Positions 57,062-64,000 of a DNA stretch of 64,000 bases are shown here, piece after piece. Source of the DNA: Tetracentron sinense (taxonomy: Eukaryota; Streptophyta; Magnoliopsida; Trochodendrales; Trochodendraceae); the NCBI GenBank assembly GCA_015143295.1, contig CM026568.1, positions 37,580,441 through 37,644,440 of the forward strand, given 5' to 3'. Under the pieces are notes generated by a model. That model saw nothing but the letters and a program-made list of their open reading frames with translations, searched no databases and was not told the DNA's origin. The stretch's first letter is position 1. Each line of letters begins with the position of its first letter. The position numbers and the translations under genes are program-made.

Positions 57062-59156
57062 TATAACGACCCCAAAATCCTACTAAGGCTAAAATAGGAC
57101 TTTGGAATCGCCACATTCACTTAACCTGCTTAAAACCATGCATACAAGGCTACTACACGAGTCTCCAAAAATGAGAGTAATAAAATTCCGATATATAAAC
57201 CCAATCCAACCTGCACAAGTCTAAGGTCTATATATACAACTCACAATGAACCAACAAGTCTGATACACAACTAATAAGAAGTCTACTGAGCAACATCCTC
57301 TAAAAGTCAAATACAAAACTCTCTCAATGAAAAGAAATTTAAACTAAGAGGTGTAGCCGCCCAAGTCTCCGGCTCCCTCCTCAGAAGGCTCACCTTCACC
57401 TCCTTCCTCGAGGTAAGTCTCCTCAACCCACGGCTCCGCTGGGTACTCCTGCTCTATACCTGCCAAGACAAAAGTCCGGCTGAGTACAAAGGTACTCAGT
57501 GTATATAAAATCCAACCAACAATAAGGATATACCTGCACTTAGTCAGAAACATATCCAATAACATAATAACATAATCAGAGTGCGGAAGAACGTGTGCGC
57601 ATATACATCATATCATCACCTTGACTCGTGTACTTGTGAGAATCTTAGACTTGGAAGACAATACACTTATGAGTTGCTTATGCTTATGAGACCACGTGCT
57701 TGTGAGTTGCTTATGCTTATGCTTATGCACTTATTCAGATCATACAGTAATGAGACATGCCGTTCTTGGCGGATACGGACCATGCCTTAGAAATCAGGTT
57801 GACATGCCGTTCTTGGCGGATACGGACCATGTCATGCTTATGCTTATTCCGAATGCCATACATATGTCATGCTCATGCTTGTGGCCCACATGTGTGACTT
57901 GTGAGATTCTTATCTTAACATACACGTGCTTATGTGCTTAAGTGTCGAAATTAACGTTCGAGTCAGTAATTGCTTAGATTCCGATTTCCCACCATGGACA
58001 CTCCACTATATGTCCCATACCAAATAGTTAGAGAATTCCCGGTTTGAGAGATGTTCCTCTAAGTTCTTACCTTCCCGACTATCAATTCCCATGCAAGAAA
58101 TTAAGTATACTTAACAAACAATCACATATATATTCCTTATCATAATTCTTAACATCATTTATAATCCATTTACCACCCTTTCATAAAAGTATAATAGCAT
58201 TTATCTTTTCAAGCATTTTCACAAACACCTTGTGTACACATAATATGAGTCCATTGTTTCTCTACATTTTCATGCATTCATCAAATCATAATTCCATCCA
58301 TACAATCAATTCACTATTTACATCCACATATTAATCCCATCCTCCATACATTTCCCATCCTCCATACATTCTATCCACATTTCCAATCCACATATCCATC
58401 CATAATTAGCTTGCTTCTTAGAAAATTAGGGAAAATGCATCAAACATCTATTTCTACCATTTCTAGCATCTTAACATTCACAAAACCTTAAAATAAAGTT
58501 GATTAGGATAGTATATCGACCTTAGGAATCCTTCCCTTAGATTCAAAACGCTCCCGAGACGATTTGGAGAAGCTTCCCAAACTTTTCTTGCAATCTCCTA
58601 TCAATCTCCTCATTCTCCAAGAAAATCCTCTCTCAAAACCCTAGGGTTTCTCCCCCTTTTTGCCAAATTAGGTTAGAACTAGGTGGAGTATTTTAATATT
58701 TCGAGTAGGACCCCCTATTTATAGCCCCAAGGTCTAAGAACAAAAGACCAAAAAGCCTATACTAAAATTCTGTAAAAATCACGAAAGACCGAGCGATCGG
58801 TGGTTATGACCGAGCGATCGGTTGCTACCGATCGATCGGTGTTTATGACCGGGCGATCGGTCAAAAACACACTCTCTGGAAAATTTCTCCATACAAAATT
58901 TTGGACCAGTCGATAGATACCGATTGATCGCTACTTCTGACCGAGCGATCGGTGCTCTATTTCGACTCATTTTACTGTTTTGGTCATAACTTTTCACTCG
59001 TTCGTCGGATTTTGACGATTCAACTTGCGTTGGATTCGTCTTTCGAAAACGAACATTTCTGGCGTTTTAGAATTTCTAATTTCCACTTAATTTATAGACT
59101 AAAAAATACCCTTAATGCAATGCACTAAAAACATGAAAAAGATTCGGGTCTCTACA
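57062..59156 (-). repeat. 3' LTR of the minus-strand gypsy chromovirus (2.1 kb)
   Basis: On the minus strand it starts TGTAGAGACCC and ends GGGGTCGTTATA, a decayed GTTACA-type end. A TATA box (CTATAAATAG) is at 58715-58724. Upstream of it, 58785-58955 holds six CGATCGGT/CGATCGATCGG-type palindromes. The downstream part has a two-copy 54 bp repeat (about 57758-57830) with CATGCCGTTCTTGGCGGATA, and GCTTATGCTTATG runs (57675-57730). Confidence 0.85.
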
Positions 59157-59170
59157 TTCTCCCCCCCTTA
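59157..59170 (-). promoter_or_regulatory. Polypurine tract
   Basis: On the minus strand AAGGGGGGGAGAA directly precedes the LTR start TGTAGAGACCC, as in the other gypsy copies. Confidence 0.85.
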
Positions 59171-59199
59171 AAAGAATTTCGTCCTCGAAATTACGTACC

Positions 59200-62100
59200 T
59201 TAGGTGAATAAATATGGGTACTTTTCGCGGACTTCGGCTTCTCTCTCCCAAGTAGCCTCTTCTCTAGAGTGATGCTCCCATTGCAAGAGCACAAGAGGAA
59301 TGACCTTAGAACGCAAAACTTGCTCTTTCCGGTCCAAAATTCGAGCCGGTTGCTCTACTAGAGTCAAATCTTCCCGAACTTCCAACGGTTCCAAATGAAT
59401 GACATGTGAAGGATCAGCAATGTACTTCCTCAACATAGAGATGTGAAAGACATTATGCACACCTTCCATGTGAGGTGGCAAGGCGACCCGATAAGCAACT
59501 TCCCTGACTCGGGTGATGATCTCAAAAGGACCCACATATCTGGGACTGAGCTTGCCTCGCTTGCCAAACCTCATCACCCCCTTCGTAGGTGAGATCTTAA
59601 CAAATACAAAATCTCAAACTTGGAACTCAAGATCTCTCCTCCGAGTATCGGCATAGCTTTTCTGTCTACTCTGAGCTGCTTTCAACCTCTCCCTGATCAA
59701 CTGAACTCTATCCACAGTCTGACCAACGAGCTCGGGACCCAAAAGCTTCCTCTCACCAACTTCGTCCTAACACAAAGGTGAATGACAACTCCTCCCATAA
59801 AGTGCCTCAAACGGCGCCATCTGAATGCTAGCTTGATAGCTGTTGTTGTAGGCGAACTCAACCAACGGCAAGTGATCAACCCAACTACCCTGAAAGTCTA
59901 ACATGCAAGCTCGTAGCATGTCCTCTATGATCTGGTTCACTCTTTCAGTTTGCCCATCTGTCTGCGGATGAAATGCCGTACTAAAATCCAAATGGGAACC
60001 CATGGCCTGCTGAAAACTCTTCCAGAATCTGGATGTAAATCTCGGATCTCGATCAGAAACAATGCTAACTGGCACTCCATGCAAACGAACTATCTCTTTG
60101 ATATAGAGGTTAGCCAATTGATTAGAGTTGAAAGTGGTCCGATATGGAATAAAGTGAGCTGATTTAGTCAATCGGTCAACCACAACCCAAATGGCATCAA
60201 AGTTCTTGGCTGTTTTTGGCAAACCAACAACAAAATCCATGGAGATATTTTCCCACTTCCACTCGGGAATAGGAAGAGACTGAAGAAGTCCTGCCGGCCT
60301 CCTGTGTTCGGCCTTCACCCGCTGACACACCAAACACTTGGATACAAAGGTAGCCACATCTTTCTTCATACCTTTCCACCAGAAATACTTCTTAAGGTTC
60401 TGGTACATCTTAGTACCTCCCGGATGCACGGTGTACTTGAACTTGTGTGCTTCATCCAGAATCTCCCTTCTTAAATCCTCATCATCCGGAACACAAAGTC
60501 TACCCTTGAAACAAACTCCACCATCCCTCCAAGAGAAATCCTCAAACCCGCTGCTCAGTGACTTATTCATAGCAGCGTGCAGTTCTCCATCATTCCACTG
60601 CAGATCTTTAATCCTGTTCAAAAAGGTTGGCCTGACTATAATGTTAGCCAACAAGGCTCCAGAAGCTCCAACACTGAAACCCGCATCGAGGCTAGACACC
60701 TCTTCTAGTAACTTCCATTCTTGGACCATCAAGTGTGCCAAGAACCCAGTAGGTCTCCTACTTAGCGCATTTGCCACTACATTCGCTTTCCCCGGGTGGT
60801 ACTAGATAGAACAATCATAATCCTTGAGGAATTCCACACAACGACGCTGCCTCAAATTCAGCTCTTTCTGGGAGAATAAATACTTTAGACTTTTGTGGTC
60901 GGTGAAAACTTCAAACTGCGCACCGTACAAGTAGTGTCTCCAGATCTTAAGAGCAAAAACCAAGGCTGCTAACTCCAAATCATGGGTAGGATAGTTCTTC
61001 TCGTGGTCTTTCAACTGCAGAGGCAATCACCTTTCCGTGTTGCATAAGAACACAACCTAACCCAACGAGTGAGGCATCACTATACACCACAAAATCTTCA
61101 CTACCCGATGGAACAGTCAAGATCAGAGCGGTGGTGAGACGCTTCTTCAACTCAAGAAAATTCTTCTCATATTTCTCATTCCACTCGAATCTAGCGTTCT
61201 TTCGAGTTAGATGAGTAAGCGGAGCTGCCAAACTGGAAAATCCTTCTACAAATCTTCGATAATATCCAGCTAGGCCCAAGAAACTTCGAACCTCTGTAAC
61301 ACTCTTTGGTCTTCCCCATCCTTCCACTGCTTCTATCTTAGTAGGGTCAACTGAAATCCCCTCTTCTGACACCACATGGCCTAGAAATGCTACTTTTTCT
61401 AGCCAAAACTCGCACTTGCTAAGCTTAGCATATAGCTTATGCTCACGGAGTGTCTTCAGGGTGATCCGGAGATGCATCTCATGCTCCTTCTGTGTCCTGG
61501 AGTACACTAAAATGTCATCCACAAACACGATCACAAAGCGGTCCAGAGTCGGCTTGAAGATCCTGTTCATGAGATCCATGAATGCTGCCGGGGCGTTTGT
61601 CAAACCGAACGGCATGACTAAGAATTCAAAATGCCCATATCTGGTCCTAAAAGCAGACTTAGGCACATCTTCCATCTTTATCTTCAATTGATGGTAGCCT
61701 GACCTTAAATCAATCTTGGAGAAATACTTAGCTCTTTGCAACTGATCAAATAAGTCATCGATCCTAGGTAAAGGATATTTGTTCTTGATGGTGACCTTGT
61801 TCAGTTGCCGATAGTCGATGCACATCCTCATCAAACCATCCTTCTTCTTCACAAACAACACTGGAGCTCCCCAAGGTGATACACTTGGGCGGATAAATCC
61901 AAGACTAAGCAATTCGTCAATCTGCTCCTTAAGCTCTTTCAACTCTGCTGGAGCCATCCTATACGGAGCTTTAGAGATGGGTGCCGTACCCGGAGCCAAC
62001 TCAATTGCAAACTCTACTTCTCTATCCGGTGGCAAACCCGGTAAGTCTTTAGGAAAGACATCCATGAATTCCTCTACAATAGGGGTACTTGAGAAATCTG

Positions 62101-62514
62101 GTGCTTCCGAGGTAGTAAGACTCAATGCCGCGAAATGAGCTAAGTCCTTCTTCTTCAACCCTTGGAAACGAAAAGAGGGCTCACTGATTGGTCTAAAGTT
62201 GACTACCTTCCCAAAACAGTCAACATGCCCATGGTATTTGGAAAGCCAATCCATGCCTAAAATGACGTCAAAGTCTTGGAACTCAAGGACAATCAGATCA
62301 GCTGGCATCTCTCTCTGGCCTACTCGAATATCACAAGCTCGATAGACCTTATCAGTAATAACAGAAGTACCAACAGGAGTAGCGATAGACAATTCACGAT
62401 CTAATAGACTTGACTCAATCGGAAATTCTCGTGCAAAACTAGGTGTGACGAAGGAGTGAGTGGAACCAGTATCGATCAAAACATGAGCGAGGAAATCATT
62501 TATCAACAATGAGC
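59200..62514 (-). pseudogene. Gypsy chromovirus pol, nearly intact
   Basis: Domains in order on the minus strand: aspartic protease with [11 protein letters not shown] (62450-62490); [10 protein letters not shown] strand; reverse transcriptase with [10 protein letters not shown] and the catalytic FVDDILVYS (61505-61535); RNase H with [13 protein letters not shown] and [11 protein letters not shown]; integrase with a zinc-binding block, MDFVVGLP and FHPQTDGQTERVN (59930-59975); and a chromodomain-like C-terminus with EEATWEREAEVREKYPYLF ending at 59200. Only one frameshift (about 61020) and stops at 60802, 59767 and about 59614 break it, so it moved fairly recently. Protease, RT and integrase would copy element RNA and insert the DNA. 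The chromodomain-like tail is thought to steer integration in this clade. Confidence 0.9.
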
Positions 62515-62649
62515 CTGAATTAATACACAAAGCTAATTTGTCAAATCATGAATACATACATGCATCTTACATCATACCACATAACATTTAATATCACACA
62601 CATAGCATCAGAACAATATTTTAATTGACTAAAGCACAATTAAACGTAC
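62515..62649 (-). other. Probable intron between gag and protease (135 bp)
   Basis: Minus-strand gag reaches ...DDVVQ and a GTACGT donor. An AT-rich, stop-containing 135 bp follows, ending TAATTCAG, after which the frame enters protease. Splicing is phase 1 and restores one frame. The counterpart in the other element is 5184-5316 (133 bp), with the same phase, a similar donor and unrelated-looking interior. Confidence 0.65.
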
Positions 62650-63853
62650 CCTGCACAACGTCGTCGGACGCCTGTGCATCCCGCTCCGAGGTAGAAAACA
62701 CTCGACCCTGAGTTGGCTGGTGAGGCTGCTGAGGTCTAGGACCCTGTGGTGGCCTCTGCTGTGTGGACTGCCTACCTGGGGGCCTGACTCCCTGTGGCTG
62801 AGTCGACTGAATCCCCTGCTGAATGCGGAGTGGGCAATCTCGGATCCGGTGTGAGACCTCTCCACAATGGAAACAACCTCCAGTAATTGCCCTACACTCT
62901 CCCACTCTGTGCCTCTTTCCGCACTGGCGGCATACATCAAACAGCTGAATGCCAGTAGTAGGCGGAGCCACCTGAGCTGCTCGTGGGGCTACCTGAGTCG
63001 GCCTCTGATAAGGGGTAGACCTAGCAATGGGCATAGGACCTGCTATCCTCGACCTCTTGTCCTGGGGGACAAACCTTCTTGCTTGCATCTTCTCCCTCTT
63101 CTTCAACAATTCTTCTGAATTCTTCTCAGCTATCAAAGCACGTTGGTACACTTCCCTACAAGTCTCGAGCTGAAGTATCGAAACTTTCTCCCGAATAAAA
63201 TCCTTCAAACCTCGCTCAAACCTCTTTGCCTTCATTCTCTCCGTAGCAATTAAGTGAGGAGCGAACCTAGAAAGCTCTACAAACTTGGCCTCATACTCGG
63301 CCACTGACATCCTCCCTTGCTCCAAGGTAGAGAATTCAATCTCCTTCTGATCTCTCACAAACACCGGGAAGTATCTCTCGTAGAAGATGTCGAGGAACTC
63401 TCCCCAAGTCCACTCTTGTCCGGCTCGCACCTCATTCCTCTGCCTAGATGCGGCCGTCCACCAATGTTCAGCCTCGCCTTCCATGACGAAGAAGGCCCAT
63501 TTCACCCTCTGCTCATCGGTAGCCTCAAGCACGGTGAAGATCTTCTCCAGTTGCATGATCCATAACTCGGCAACTGAGGGATCCGTACTACCATAGAAGG
63601 CTGGAGGATTCATCCTCCTAAAAGCTTCCACTCCGTTGTGACGGGGTGGGTGAACATCAACCGCCCTCTCTTGCCTAGCTTGACCAGCAGCTAGCAGCGC
63701 AGTTTGCTGAGCCATAATTTCAGCCTGCCTCTCCATGGCTGCAGCAATAGCTTCCATAGCCCGACTCACATTGGCTTGGGAAGCACCATCTGGAGTATCC
63801 CCATCAGTCACACTACCTCCTCCATTCCTATTACTTCTTCCACCCCTTCTCAT
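62650..63853 (-). CDS. Gypsy chromovirus gag, intact
   Basis: A 401-codon frame begins at MRRGGRSNRNGG and runs without a stop to the intron donor. Order: basic Gly/Arg N-terminus; a coiled MEAIAAAMERQAEI segment; the capsid-type retrotransposon gag domain with EAFRRMNPPAFYG, EAEHWW and FYERYFP (about residues 75-200); a Lys/Arg-rich linker; zinc knuckle CFHCGEVSHRIRDC near residue 340, preceded by a CRQCGKRHRVGEC motif; and a Pro/Gln-rich tail. Gag forms cytoplasmic particles that package element RNA. An upstream ATG 11 codons earlier is in frame, but the other gypsy copy supports this start. A CAG nine bases upstream may be a splice acceptor. Confidence 0.85.
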
Positions 63854-64000
63854 GCTTACAATCCTGAGAAGAAGAAAGCAATCCATTTAGAACACACTCA
63901 CATAAAATTCCTAAGTCTACGCTTAATCAAAACTCAATCCTCAACAATTTTAAAGTCCTGAACTTGATGTTGCTTCCCTAAGGTTCACATCTTCCTATAC
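63854..64000 (-). other. Leader of the gypsy element (5' LTR outside the window)
   Basis: Minus-strand leader before gag, including a CTTCTTCTCAG pyrimidine-rich stretch close to the ATG. The primer-binding site and 5' LTR are not reached before the window ends. Confidence 0.6.

Noticed and set aside
58785-58960. CRISPR-like or satellite array
   Set aside because: The repeats are 10-15 bp palindromes at irregular spacing inside a plant LTR, with no uniform spacers and no associated genes.

Overview
The window is nuclear DNA of a flowering plant, most likely a eudicot. It has one intron-containing conserved gene, an AT-rich background, and dense layers of plant-type transposons: Ty3/gypsy chromoviruses with 2-2.7 kb LTRs, Ty1/copia elements, hAT and Mutator-like MITEs, SINE-like repeats and solo LTRs. 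I see no rRNA or tRNA gene, no CRISPR array and no bacterial operon. The species cannot be named from the sequence alone.

1-26554: a 6.4 kb genic block occurs twice in direct orientation (1-15266 and 20111-26554) at near identity. It carries the middle and C-terminal exons of a large helical-repeat protein that I recognise as the plant Integrator complex subunit 7 homologue (INTS7, the EMB1895 type). Copy B (21874-25860) reads cleanly through its last exon, but I find no N-terminal exons for it in the 4.8 kb upstream. Copy A (1757-14572) is split by an 8.8 kb gypsy insert (3350-12182). The insert begins inside an LTR, ends inside gag, is crowded with small indels, and may be unpolished gap-fill. 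Both copies share an intronic hAT MITE. Between the copies lie a truncated minus-strand LTR retrotransposon, an old direct repeat, and a Mutator-like MITE nested in a hAT-like element.

26555-44670: a fossil RNase H-like reading frame is followed by a nested complex of about 17 kb that splits a SINE-like repeat. An old minus-strand copia element (LTR pieces at both ends, gag pieces inside) was hit by three solo LTRs (28262-31332, 32038-34197, 35486-37648) and by a 5'-truncated gypsy element (pol 37935-41190, LTR 41285-43570).

44670-48295: non-genic, with SINE-like copies, a minisatellite, a hAT MITE, a 105 bp direct repeat and an old LTR. 48296-54307: a complete but decayed copia element with a CATTC target duplication. 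54313-57061: a copia fossil, then a fold-back made of two inverted copies of a gypsy 3' end. 57062-64000: the 3' LTR, pol, a probable intron and gag of a fairly young minus-strand gypsy chromovirus whose 5' LTR lies outside the window.

The only host gene is the INTS7 homologue; everything else is mobile DNA or its debris. The signals I rate highest are: a GT-AG intron at the same place and phase between gag and protease in two gypsy copies; clusters of CGATCGATCG-type palindromes just upstream of the TATA box in four separate gypsy LTRs; a patchwork junction that looks like templated filler DNA (37893-37936); the gypsy fold-back; and the permuted, indel-rich insert in INTS7 copy A.
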